A stretch of 64,000 nt of DNA from JAGRMG01 sp047975215 (GTDB taxonomy: Bacteria; Pseudomonadota; Alphaproteobacteria; Rhodobacterales; Rhodobacteraceae), in NCBI GenBank assembly GCA_047975215.1, contig JBKEDD010000090.1, positions 1 through 64,000 on the forward strand, read 5' to 3'. Of the stretch, positions 48,006 to 56,515 are shown in pieces. The position numbers were made by a program, and so were the translations under genes. The notes under the pieces were generated by a model. The model was not told the DNA's origin. It made no database searches and saw only the letters and a list, made by a program, of their open reading frames with translations. Position 1 is the first letter of the stretch. Each line of letters opens with the position of its first letter.

Positions 48006-50552
48006 ATGATTTGGTATTTCGGCATCATGGACATTATTCTGATCACGACGATCGTCGCATCGCTTTTCCTGCTGATCGGTGCCGCCGAGCCGCTCGCGCA
48101 CCAGCTGAGACTGCCATACGCGGTGATCATCGCCTGTCTCGGTATCCTGATCGGCGTGACAGCCGCCTTCCTATTGCGGACAGACTATACCGATGCGTTC
48201 AATCCGGTTGCGGATGTGATCTTGGCACTGCCGATCCGCTCCAACATCTTTCTCTACGTCTTTCTGCCCACGCTGGTGTTCCAGGTCACGCTGGGTCTGA
48301 ACTTGCGGCGAATGATCGACGACTGGGTGCCGATCCTGGTACTGGCGGTGGTCGCGGTATTCGTAGCCACATTCGTGATCGGTTACTCGCTCGCTTTCGT
48401 CAGCGCGATGAGCCTCACCGCGGCGCTTCTGGTCGGTGCCATCGTGTCCACCACCGACCCCTCGGCGGTGGTCAGCATCTTCCGCTCGATCTCGGCGCCG
48501 CGGCGTCTGGCGCGGATCATCGAGGGTGAAAGTCTGCTCAACGATGCCGCGGCGATTGCATTGGCCGCGCTCTTCATGGAGTACATCAAGACCGGAACGC
48601 CCGACCCTACGGTACATGACGCGCTGGCACGGTTTCCCATCCTGCTGCTTGGCGGCGTGATTATCGGCTGGATCGCGGCGCGCGTCGCAATCTGGACTAT
48701 GGCACTGTTCAGTCGCTACGAGCTTGCCGTGATATCGGTCTCGATCGCTTTGCCCTATCTTGCTTATATCGTGGCTGAACAGAGCGTCGGTGCCTCGGGC
48801 GTGATCGCCGTGGTGGTCGCCGCGATGACGCTGCAACTGGCCGGTCCCGGACGATTGCCGCCGGCCACATGGCAGTATCTACGCGAGGTGTGGGATCTGC
48901 TGGCACACTGGGCGGGGGCGCTGATCTTCATCCTTGCCTCGCTGCTTGTCCCGCGGATGCTTGAGATGGTGCGCTGGGCCGATCTAGGCCTGATCGTGGT
49001 GGTGGTCGTTGCGGCAATCGTAGCGCGGGTGATTATCCTTTACGGCCTGTTGCCGTTGCTGACCGGTCTCGGGCTGTCGCCGGTGGTCGAGCGCCCCTAC
49101 CGCATTGCAATCATGTGGGGCGGCCTGCGCGGCGCGGTCACGTTGTCGCTGGCGCTTGCGGTAACCGAGAGCTATCTCATACCCCCCGAGATCAAGCGGG
49201 AGGTCGCGGTTCTCGCCACGGGGTTCACGCTATTCACGCTGCTAGTTCAAGGCACGACCCTGCGCTGGGTGATCACTCGGCTGGGGCTCGACCGGCTGTC
49301 AGCACTCGACAGCGCGCTCTACGATCAGGCGATCGCCGTAGCTCTCCAGACCGTTCGCGAAGATGTCGCGAGGTCGACTGAGACCTATGGCTTGGGCCAT
49401 GATATCGTGCGCCAGGAGGCCAAGCGCTTCGGCGAACGTCTGGACCGGGCGGTGAAATCGGCCGAAGGGCACAGCGATGTAACCGACCGCGACCGGATCA
49501 CTCTGGGGCTGATCGCGCTGGCCAGCGCCGAGCGCGAGTCGATCATCGCGGGCTTTCGCGACCGGACGATATCCGCCGTTCTGTCTGACCGTCTCCTCTC
49601 AGACGTCGATGCGCTGATCGAGGCCACACGCCTGAACGGGCGCAACGGTTATACCAGGGCCGCAGCCCGCAGCCTCGGCACCGGTCGGTGGCTGCGCCCG
49701 GCCGTCTTCGTGCACAACCGGCTCAATGTGTCTATGCCGCTCGCTCGCATCACTGCGACGCGGTTCGGGCTGCTGCTGTCACAAAGGTTGATCCTGCGCG
49801 GGCTCCATCGGTTCATTGACGGGCGCATCCGGCGCATCCACGGTCGGCGAGTGGCGCGGCTGCTTCATTCGCTGCTCAAACGGCGAATCGAGCAGGTAGA
49901 ACAATCGGTCGCGGGGCTGCGGCTGCAATATCCCGGATATGCCGAAGAGATGGAGCGCCGCTTTATCCGCCGTACCGCACTGCGGCTTGAGGAACGCGAA
50001 TACGATGCCCTGCTCGAGGATGGGCTGATCGGTGAGGAGATCCACGCCGTCCTGGCCGCCGATATCGGTGCGCGTCGCGATCATGCCGAGGCGGCGCCGC
50101 GGCTCGATCTCGCGATGCAGAAGGTCGAGCTGGTTCGGCAGTTCCCGCTCTTTTCAGACATGGAAGACGCGGTCGTCGCACGCCTATCCCGTTCACTCGT
50201 CACGCGCTATGTCCATCCGGGCGAGCGGATTCTGCGCCGTGGCAGCATACCGCGAAGTGTCTATTTCGTGGCCTCGGGTGCAGTCGAATTGGACGTGGCA
50301 GGACAGAGCTGGCGGCTCGGACGCGGTGATATGTTCGGCTATATGGGGCTGTTGATGCGCGCGCCCCCGCGCGCCGAAGTCCGCGCCATCGCCCCCTCGA
50401 CGCTGCTGGTACTCGACGAGGTTCGGTTTCTGCGGCTCTTCAAGCGCAGCAAGATCATCCAGGACGCGGTGCGCACCAGCGCCGCCCGGCGCGGCATCCC
50501 GTTTGAAGTATCCGACGTCAGCGCCGACGGGACAGACTTGAGACACTCGTGA
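48006..50552 (+). CDS. CPA1 Na+/H+ antiporter with C-terminal cyclic-nucleotide-binding-like domain
   Basis: An 848-residue protein. Residues 1-430 are a CPA1 antiporter with about 12-13 helices: SLLNDAAAIALAALF carries the ion-binding Asn-Asp pair, STTDPSAVVSIF lies in the unwound helix, and GGLRGAVTLSLALAV is the late signature. Residues ~440-690 are cytoplasmic and helical with Arg-rich stretches. Residues ~720-830 resemble a cNMP-binding fold (FPLFSDMEDAVVARLSRSLV, HPGERILRRGSIPRSVYFVA, GRGDMFGYMGLLM). This matches the layout of plant SOS1 and sperm NHE. It should extrude Na+ in exchange for H+ under control of the C-terminal domain. The phosphate-binding arginine typical of true cyclic-nucleotide binders is not obvious, so the ligand is uncertain. 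Confidence 0.87.
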   Translation: MIWYFGIMDIILITTIVASLFLLIGAAEPLAHQLRLPYAVIIACLGILIGVTAAFLLRTDYTDAFNPVADVILALPIRSNIFLYVFLPTLVFQVTLGLNLRRMIDDWVPILVLAVVAVFVATFVIGYSLAFVSAMSLTAALLVGAIVSTTDPSAVVSIFRSISAPRRLARIIEGESLLNDAAAIALAALFMEYIKTGTPDPTVHDALARFPILLLGGVIIGWIAARVAIWTMALFSRYELAVISVSIALPYLAYIVAEQSVGASGVIAVVVAAMTLQLAGPGRLPPATWQYLREVWDLLAHWAGALIFILASLLVPRMLEMVRWADLGLIVVVVVAAIVARVIILYGLLPLLTGLGLSPVVERPYRIAIMWGGLRGAVTLSLALAVTESYLIPPEIKREVAVLATGFTLFTLLVQGTTLRWVITRLGLDRLSALDSALYDQAIAVALQTVREDVARSTETYGLGHDIVRQEAKRFGERLDRAVKSAEGHSDVTDRDRITLGLIALASAERESIIAGFRDRTISAVLSDRLLSDVDALIEATRLNGRNGYTRAAARSLGTGRWLRPAVFVHNRLNVSMPLARITATRFGLLLSQRLILRGLHRFIDGRIRRIHGRRVARLLHSLLKRRIEQVEQSVAGLRLQYPGYAEEMERRFIRRTALRLEEREYDALLEDGLIGEEIHAVLAADIGARRDHAEAAPRLDLAMQKVELVRQFPLFSDMEDAVVARLSRSLVTRYVHPGERILRRGSIPRSVYFVASGAVELDVAGQSWRLGRGDMFGYMGLLMRAPPRAEVRAIAPSTLLVLDEVRFLRLFKRSKIIQDAVRTSAARRGIPFEVSDVSADGTDLRHS

Positions 50553-51137
50553 CGGAGAAATTGAGAGCGCCGGTGCCACCAGCTGCCATGCTGGTTTCAC
50601 GAGGTGAATCCCTCGCCGCCGTTGTGCTGTAGAGCCGTTGGAACAAAGCGAATTTTGTTGACTTGAGAAAGTACATCGCCAGCCAGGATATCTGAATAGG
50701 TCTCTGTGCGTATTCTCGGAGTCGCGGCATCTGCGGCTTCGACGGGAGCTTCAAGGATTTCCCATTGTCCCGTCTGTTCAGACCCGAAATCCGCGACGGA
50801 GGCCGTGTTCCACTATCACCGCCTCGGGCACTCCGGTCTCACCCCGTTGGAGTATCGCCAACGGTCAGGAGAGGTCCAAACCCCGAGCAGAGCTGCCCAA
50901 TCAACGCGGACGACAAGAGGAGCAGGCCAAATTCTCTCGCACCCGCCGCAATCTCGCTGACCTGCTCGACAAGAGTTGGCGAGGATTGGTTTGGCATGGC
51001 TGCCACATGCCGCCTATAGGAAAAAGATATCACTCCGCAAGTATTTTGCAATTAGGCGTACGCCCCGCTGAAGCATCACACTACCGGCTATCGGGAAAGC
51101 GCCAGCCAATGGCGTACCTGATGGGGAGGATGACAAG
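50553..51137. other. Intergenic region before the ABC operon
   Basis: About 585 bases without an intact gene. At ~50795-50880 the plus strand reads AVFHYHRLGHSGLTPLEYRQ, vaguely like the C-terminal end of IS3-type transposases (YNRRRHSALGYLSPxEYE), so it may be an old insertion scar. The last 130 bases hold a candidate LysR site (51015-51031) and the ribosome site GGGGAGGA of the first permease gene. Confidence 0.35.
51015..51031. promoter_or_regulatory. Candidate LysR site before the ABC operon
   Basis: TATAGG-AAAAA-GATATC contains T51017-N11-A51029. Its left half and geometry match the perfect palindrome TATAGG-CAATA-CCTATA in front of the LysR gene at 60.8 kb, suggesting that the same regulator binds both. 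Confidence 0.4.
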
Positions 51138-52124
51138 ATGAGACTCAGTGGACGGCTGAAGAATATCTCTCAGGAGAAGATCGTATTTGCGATCACGTTG
51201 GTGATGTTCTTGACGTTCACCATCTTTCTTGATGGCTTCATGGGCGCGAACAACCTGCTGGCGTTGCTGCGCAGCGTTGCGGTTCTGGGGATTCTCGGCC
51301 TCGGAATGCTGATAGTCGTGCTTGGCCGTGGGATCGACCTTTCAATGGTCGCCAACATGGCGATCTCGGTGGCATGGACGATTCAGCTTGTGGGCACCGG
51401 AATGCCCTTGGGTTGGGCGCTTGCAATAGGCTTTGCGTTTGCGCTGGGGATGAGTGTCATAACCGGGATCCTGGTGGCCTATGCGGAGATTCCGGCGATT
51501 TTCGCAACGCTGGCGATGGGGACTTTCATCTACGGGTTCGGTCGTGCGCATCTGATCACAGGCACGGATGTCGTCTATCTGCCTGCCGATTTCGGTTGGG
51601 CCGCCCAGATTGGTCAGGGGAGGCTTCTTGGTGTCCCGATCCCGATCATCCTGGCCACGGTCCTTGCCATACTGGTCTATCTGTTCCTTCGATTTTCGAA
51701 GCACGGTTGGAATACCTTCAACATCGGGGACAACACTGCGGCCTCGCGTATCACGGGGATCGCCGTTCGCCCCACTATCGTCTTGCAATACATGCTCAGC
51801 GGGACGGCTGCCTATCTTGCGGGGCTGATCACGTCGACGGCTGTGCAGTCCATGAATACGCGGATCGTGAATTCCAACATGATCTATGATGTCATCCTGA
51901 TCGTCGTTCTTGGCGGCGTAAGCCTTTCAGGCGGGCGCGGCAACGTCCGGAACGTGATCGTGGGTACGCTTCTGATCGGTGTTCTCGTCAATGGCATGAC
52001 CATCATGGACATCCAGTACACCATCCAGAACGTCATCAAGAGCCTGATACTGCTGCTGGCCATCGTGGCCGACAGCGTCATCAACCCTCGCGACGAACAG
52101 ACAGGGCAACAGGGCGATATCTGA
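51138..52124 (+). CDS. Ribose-type ABC transporter permease
   Basis: A 328-residue RbsC-family permease with about ten helices. SVAVLGILGLGMLIVVLGRG, then IDLSMVANMA, is the family loop near helix 2, and VVLGGVSLSGGRGNVRNVIV the conserved late loop. GGGGAGGATGACAAG precedes the ATG. It opens a seven-gene unit (permease, binding protein, permease-propeller fusion, propeller, ATPase, alcohol and aldehyde dehydrogenases). It should pair with the fused permease encoded downstream. Confidence 0.9.
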   Translation: MRLSGRLKNISQEKIVFAITLVMFLTFTIFLDGFMGANNLLALLRSVAVLGILGLGMLIVVLGRGIDLSMVANMAISVAWTIQLVGTGMPLGWALAIGFAFALGMSVITGILVAYAEIPAIFATLAMGTFIYGFGRAHLITGTDVVYLPADFGWAAQIGQGRLLGVPIPIILATVLAILVYLFLRFSKHGWNTFNIGDNTAASRITGIAVRPTIVLQYMLSGTAAYLAGLITSTAVQSMNTRIVNSNMIYDVILIVVLGGVSLSGGRGNVRNVIVGTLLIGVLVNGMTIMDIQYTIQNVIKSLILLLAIVADSVINPRDEQTGQQGDI

Positions 52125-52183
52125 CGCCGACCCGTCACGCCAAAACAATGACCAAACATTCTACCAACCAGGAGGAAAGAACC

Positions 52184-53203
52184 ATGAATTGGAGCATTAT
52201 GAAGAAAACCGTGATGATGGCGGCCGTGGGTGTCGGCATCGCCGGATCGGCCTTGGCACAAGAGCCAAACGACCCGTTCCGCGGCCCGGCACTTGGCGCG
52301 CTCGAAGGCAAGTGGGTCGCCTACCTGCCGATTTCAGCCGGTTTCGACCTGGCACAGGCCTGGGGTGGCGTGGTGAAGAAGGAGGCCGAGAACTACGGTA
52401 TGAAATTCACCATCCAGGACCCCAACTGGTCGACCGATGCGATGGCGCAGGGCATGACCTCGCTGATTGCCGAGCATCCCGATGTCATCGTGACGCAGAA
52501 CCCGGACACGCAATCCCTGGCGCGTCTGATGATGCAGGCGAACCGCGCCGGCATCGCGGTGGTTCAGATGAATATGCAGGGTGCGGTGCAGACAGACGCA
52601 TTCGTCGGGCCCGACTATATCGCCATGGGCCACGAGATTGCCAACATGGCGATCGAGAAATGCGGCGCCGGTACCGACACGTCGCACAAGATTTCGATCG
52701 TTCAGGGCGTGATCACCGGCGGCGTGAGCTATTTCCAGGTGCAAGGCATCATGGAAGTTCTGGGCGAGCGCGACGATATTGAAATCGTTTCGAGTCAAGC
52801 GGCCGATTGGGACGCCTCGAAAGCGCGCGCCATAACCGAAACAGTGCTGCAACAGCACCCGGACCTCTGCGCTGTTCTCGACATGTGGGACGGCCAGGCC
52901 ATCGGTACCGGTGCCGCCGTCAAGCAGGCCGGTCTTGCCGACAGCGTACTGGTGATCACTTCGGGCGGTGGTGCGGCCAGCACCTGTGACCTGATCCGTG
53001 ACGATACCTTTGATATCGTGGTGAATTACGACGCGCCCGGCATGGGGCGCGATGCATGGACTGCAATCATGATTGCAATGCAGAATGGTGGCGGTGGCAA
53101 TCTGAAAACGCAGATTTTTTCGCCCACATACGTGATGACCAAGGACAATGTGGATGAGGCGTCCTGCTGGGAATCCGAAATCTACGCCAGCCGGCTGCGC
53201 TGA
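52184..53203 (+). CDS. Ribose-type ABC transporter substrate-binding protein
   Basis: A 339-residue periplasmic binding protein of the sugar (peripBP type I) family. A signal peptide (KKTVMMAAVGVGIAGSALAQ) is followed by VAYLPISAGFDLAQAWGGVV, HPDVIVTQNPDTQSLARLM and DLCAVLDMWDGQAIGTGAAV, the usual hinge and lid strands. The ATG at 52184 follows CAGGAGGAAAGAACC; an upstream in-frame ATG at 52148 would spoil the signal peptide. The ligand is probably a sugar, sugar acid or polyol; the downstream dehydrogenases and lactonase-like domains favour an aldose, polyol or lactone. A GC-rich hairpin follows the gene. Confidence 0.9.
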   Translation: MNWSIMKKTVMMAAVGVGIAGSALAQEPNDPFRGPALGALEGKWVAYLPISAGFDLAQAWGGVVKKEAENYGMKFTIQDPNWSTDAMAQGMTSLIAEHPDVIVTQNPDTQSLARLMMQANRAGIAVVQMNMQGAVQTDAFVGPDYIAMGHEIANMAIEKCGAGTDTSHKISIVQGVITGGVSYFQVQGIMEVLGERDDIEIVSSQAADWDASKARAITETVLQQHPDLCAVLDMWDGQAIGTGAAVKQAGLADSVLVITSGGGAASTCDLIRDDTFDIVVNYDAPGMGRDAWTAIMIAMQNGGGGNLKTQIFSPTYVMTKDNVDEASCWESEIYASRLR

Positions 53204-53220
53204 GGCTTGACCGAAAGGTT

Positions 53221-53251
53221 GCGGGCCGTTGGCGACCTGGCCGCGGCCCGC
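53221..53251. terminator. Hairpin after the binding-protein gene
   Basis: GCGGGCC (53221-53227) pairs with GGCCCGC (53245-53251). It lies 18 bases after the binding-protein stop without a T-run. Such structures usually protect the binding-protein mRNA and reduce expression of the membrane genes. Confidence 0.5.
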
Positions 53252-53309
53252 AGTCACAATACGATCCGGTTGCCCGACAATTCACCGCCATCATCGGAGG
53301 AACGCTTTC

Positions 53310-55439
53310 GTGTCGCTTGCAAGCAGCATCAAAAAAGCCCGATACCGCTTTTTCCCCGACCATGTCGTCGGTGAACTTCTCTCGAAGAACTGGATCGACA
53401 ATGCCATTCCCTTCACGATCATGGTGATCGTGGTGGGGGTGATCGGGGTACTTCTCCCGAATTTCTTCACCGGGAGCAACATCTCGATCCTCGGACGCCA
53501 GTACGGTGAACTTGCGCTTGTCGTGCTGGCGATGACGACGGTGATCCTGGTTGGCGGAATCGACCTGTCCGTTGGCTCAAATTTCGCGCTTGCCAACTTC
53601 ATGATGCTGTACTTTCTGAACCTCGCGCATTTTTCGGTGGGGGCATCGGCCTTGCTCGTGGTGCTGATCACCGGCGGCGTAGGGTTGATCAACGGGATTC
53701 TCGTTGGCTATCTCCGGCTCAGGGCATTCCTGACTACGCTGGTAACGCTGATCATAGTGCGGGCCATCGTCGATCTGCTGTTGCTCGAATTCGCTCAAGA
53801 CATGTCGATGTCGTTTTACTCGTCGCCCCTCTGGGACGTGATGGGTATGGGAGGGGTGTGGATATTTCCCTTCAGTTTTGTCGTGCTGACGGTCGTTGCC
53901 ATCGTTGCGCACGTTGCCTTCAGCCGCTCCGGCCCGGGCTGGAGGTTGCTGGCGATCGGGGGATCGCGTCGTTCCGCCTACAACATGGGCCTTCCGGTAA
54001 GGCGGATCGTCTGCTCGGCCTACGTGATTTCCGGCGTTCTTGTGGGGTTGGCGGGCATTCTTTACGCCGCGCGCCTCAGTGGCGCGGGAACGGATACCGG
54101 AATTGGGCTGGAGATTTCGGCGCTGACGGCGGCAATCCTCGGAGGAAACTCGCTTGGCGGTGGCCGCGGCTCGGTGGTCAAGGCGTTGATGGGGGCCGTG
54201 ACGGTTCTGGTACTTACGAACGGAGTGCTTCGCCTCGGGCTGAACAGCGGATCAGGGCCAATGGTGCTGGGGCTTGCACTTCTCTTTGCCGTTTTTGTCG
54301 ATGTGCGATGGATGAAGAACCGCCACAAGCTTCTCAACAAGGTTTACGTTTCTCCGACCCTCATGGAAATGCCCGAGCCGCGGCCAACGGATTCTGGCCC
54401 GTTCGAGGTCAATGACCGGCTGAGCGAGGTCGACGTTATCGCGCTGGGCGAGGTCGAAAGCCCGGAAGACGTGATCCTCGACGAAGAAGATTTCCTCTAC
54501 AGCGGCAATCGCCACGGAGACATCATCCGCTATTTCCCGCCGGACTATAAGACGCATGAAGTCTATGCTCATATCGGCGGGGCACCGCTGGGAATGAGCT
54601 TTGACAAGGCGGGCAACCTTCTTGTCTGCGTTGGCGGCATGGGCCTCTACATGGTGTCCCGCGAAGACCGGAAGGTGAGCCTCGTCACGGACGAGACCAA
54701 TCGTTCATACCTTTCGATCGTCGACGATAGCCGCCTGCGCCTCGCCGACGACCTGGATATTGCGCCGGACGGAAAAATCTACTTCTCGGAGGCCACTGTG
54801 CGCTACGAGATGCATGATTGGCCGGTAGATGCGGTCGAAAGCCGGGGCAACGGAAGGATCATCTGTCATGATCCGGCCACGGGGAAGACCCGCACACTGA
54901 TCCGCAACCTGGTTTTTCCCAATGGCGTTTGCACAGCACACGACGGCAAGTCGATCCTGTTTGCCGAAAGCTGGGGATGCCGGATCAACCGGTATTGGCT
55001 CGAAGGCCCGAAGAAGGGCAAACTGGAAGTGCTGGCAGACAAACTCCCGGGCTATCCAGACAACATCAACCGGGCCTCGGACGGCACATATTGGGTGGCG
55101 ATCATGGGAATGCGCTCGCACGCGCTCGACCTGGCGCTGAGGATGCCGGGCTTCCGACGCCGCATGGCAAGGCGGATCGCGGGAGATCAGTGGCTTTATC
55201 CGAACCTGAATATCGGTTGCGTTGCGAGATTCGACGACAAAGGCGAGTTCATCGAATCCCTTTGGGACCGCAAAGCTGCCAATCACCCGATGATCACGTC
55301 CATGCGCGAGCACAAGGGCTGGCTCTATCTGGGGGGAATAACCAACAACAGGATCGGCCGAATTCGCCTGAACGGGATGGACGATGGCTGGAGCGGCTAT
55401 TCAAGCTATTGGGGCAGGAATGCCAGGGGGCAGGCATGA
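53310..55439 (+). CDS. ABC permease fused to a beta-propeller (SMP-30/strictosidine-synthase-like) domain
   Basis: A 709-residue fusion. Residues ~25-345 are an RbsC-type permease with about ten helices (VLAMTTVILVGGIDLSVGSN, later ALTAAILGGNSLGGGRGSVV). After a linker (LMEMPEPRPTDSGPFEVNDR), residues ~390-709 form a six-bladed propeller of the gluconolactonase/strictosidine-synthase type: VESPEDVILDEEDFLYSGNR, RLADDLDIAPDGKIYFSEAT, VFPNGVCTAHDGKSILFAES, LPGYPDNINRASDGTYWVAI. RbsC-type permeases end in the cytoplasm, so the propeller would sit at the channel exit. It may open a lactone as it enters; this is inference. The GTG at 53310 follows GGAGGAAC. The propeller part overlaps the next gene's start by 4 bp. 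Confidence 0.88.
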   Translation: MSLASSIKKARYRFFPDHVVGELLSKNWIDNAIPFTIMVIVVGVIGVLLPNFFTGSNISILGRQYGELALVVLAMTTVILVGGIDLSVGSNFALANFMMLYFLNLAHFSVGASALLVVLITGGVGLINGILVGYLRLRAFLTTLVTLIIVRAIVDLLLLEFAQDMSMSFYSSPLWDVMGMGGVWIFPFSFVVLTVVAIVAHVAFSRSGPGWRLLAIGGSRRSAYNMGLPVRRIVCSAYVISGVLVGLAGILYAARLSGAGTDTGIGLEISALTAAILGGNSLGGGRGSVVKALMGAVTVLVLTNGVLRLGLNSGSGPMVLGLALLFAVFVDVRWMKNRHKLLNKVYVSPTLMEMPEPRPTDSGPFEVNDRLSEVDVIALGEVESPEDVILDEEDFLYSGNRHGDIIRYFPPDYKTHEVYAHIGGAPLGMSFDKAGNLLVCVGGMGLYMVSREDRKVSLVTDETNRSYLSIVDDSRLRLADDLDIAPDGKIYFSEATVRYEMHDWPVDAVESRGNGRIICHDPATGKTRTLIRNLVFPNGVCTAHDGKSILFAESWGCRINRYWLEGPKKGKLEVLADKLPGYPDNINRASDGTYWVAIMGMRSHALDLALRMPGFRRRMARRIAGDQWLYPNLNIGCVARFDDKGEFIESLWDRKAANHPMITSMREHKGWLYLGGITNNRIGRIRLNGMDDGWSGYSSYWGRNARGQA

Positions 55440-56515
55440 AACCGACATTCCTGACCCGGATAGTTGACAATTTTCTTGGCCGCGGGCCGGCGGCGGTGAC
55501 GGTGCCAGCATTGGACGGGGCCCTGAAACCGAACAACCGGCTTGAAGAACTTGAGGCAGGTATTGCTGCTACTTCTCCCGATGATCTCGTTCTCTGGGAG
55601 CGCAGACTTCTTTGGTCGGATGGTGCGAAGCTTGTTTCAGAGCAAGGGGTAGTGGCCGAATTCGGCTCGGAGATAACGGCATTGGCAGTGGCCGGCGACC
55701 GGCTTGCTTTGGCCACCATCGCGGACGGGTTGTTGTTGCTTGATGGCGAATTTAAGCGCGTCGCGCCGTCCTGGAGCCGGCCGGTGAAGAACGTTACCGC
55801 GCTGGCCGCGGGTCCGAAGGGGGGAATCTGGTTTTGCACAGGCTCGGAGTTGCGTGCGCCAGACAAATGGCGCCGCGATCTGATGGAGTTGAACCGAAGC
55901 GGGCTCATCGGCCGGGCCGATCCCGATACGGGCGAGGTGCGTATCGTGAAGCGCAGGTTGGGCTATCCCAGCGGGATTGCCGTTATGCCCAATGGTGCCA
56001 TTCTATATAGCGAGGCTTGGGCGTCGCACTTGGTCGAGATGGCGGCAGACGGAGCAACCTCGCGCGTCGTTCTCGACGAAATCCCGGGTTATCCAGGCCG
56101 TATCCGCCCGCGTGAAAGCGGCGGTTACTGGCTCTGCGTCTTCGCGCCACGCAACCCCTTGATCGAGCTCGTGCTCAGGGAGCCTGGTTATCGCAATGCG
56201 ATGATGCGCGAGATACCGGAGGATCTGTGGGTTGCCCCAGGCTACTCGAGCGGCCGTTCGTTCCACGAGCCGATGCAGGGTGGCGCCCTTAAGCAGATGG
56301 GTATTCTCAAACCCTGGGCGCCGACCCGTTCCTATGGGCTGGTGGTGGAGCTCGATGCCAGTGCCAGCCCGCTCCGCAGTTTCCATAGCCGGGCAGGGGG
56401 TCGGCGGCATGGTATCACCAGCGCGCTGGAGATCGATGGCATGCTCTGGCTGGCGGGGCGTGGCTCTGGAGAGGTGTTGAACATGAAACCGACGCCGGAA
56501 GGGATCATGGCATGA
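55436..56515 (+). CDS. Second beta-propeller (SMP-30/strictosidine-synthase-like) protein
   Basis: A 359-residue relative of the propeller fused to the preceding permease. WERRLLWSDGAKLV, RRLGYPSGIAVMPNGAILYS, EAWASHLVEM, LDEIPGYPGRIRPRESGGYW and LVVELDASASPLRSFHSRAG repeat the blade pattern, and the family's Asn/Asp calcium-site positions are partly kept. No signal peptide is visible, so it is probably cytoplasmic. It overlaps both neighbours by 4 bp. It may be a lactonase or a substrate-handling subunit; the two propellers could act together. The family is clear, the substrate unknown. Confidence 0.82.
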   Translation: MKPTFLTRIVDNFLGRGPAAVTVPALDGALKPNNRLEELEAGIAATSPDDLVLWERRLLWSDGAKLVSEQGVVAEFGSEITALAVAGDRLALATIADGLLLLDGEFKRVAPSWSRPVKNVTALAAGPKGGIWFCTGSELRAPDKWRRDLMELNRSGLIGRADPDTGEVRIVKRRLGYPSGIAVMPNGAILYSEAWASHLVEMAADGATSRVVLDEIPGYPGRIRPRESGGYWLCVFAPRNPLIELVLREPGYRNAMMREIPEDLWVAPGYSSGRSFHEPMQGGALKQMGILKPWAPTRSYGLVVELDASASPLRSFHSRAGGRRHGITSALEIDGMLWLAGRGSGEVLNMKPTPEGIMA

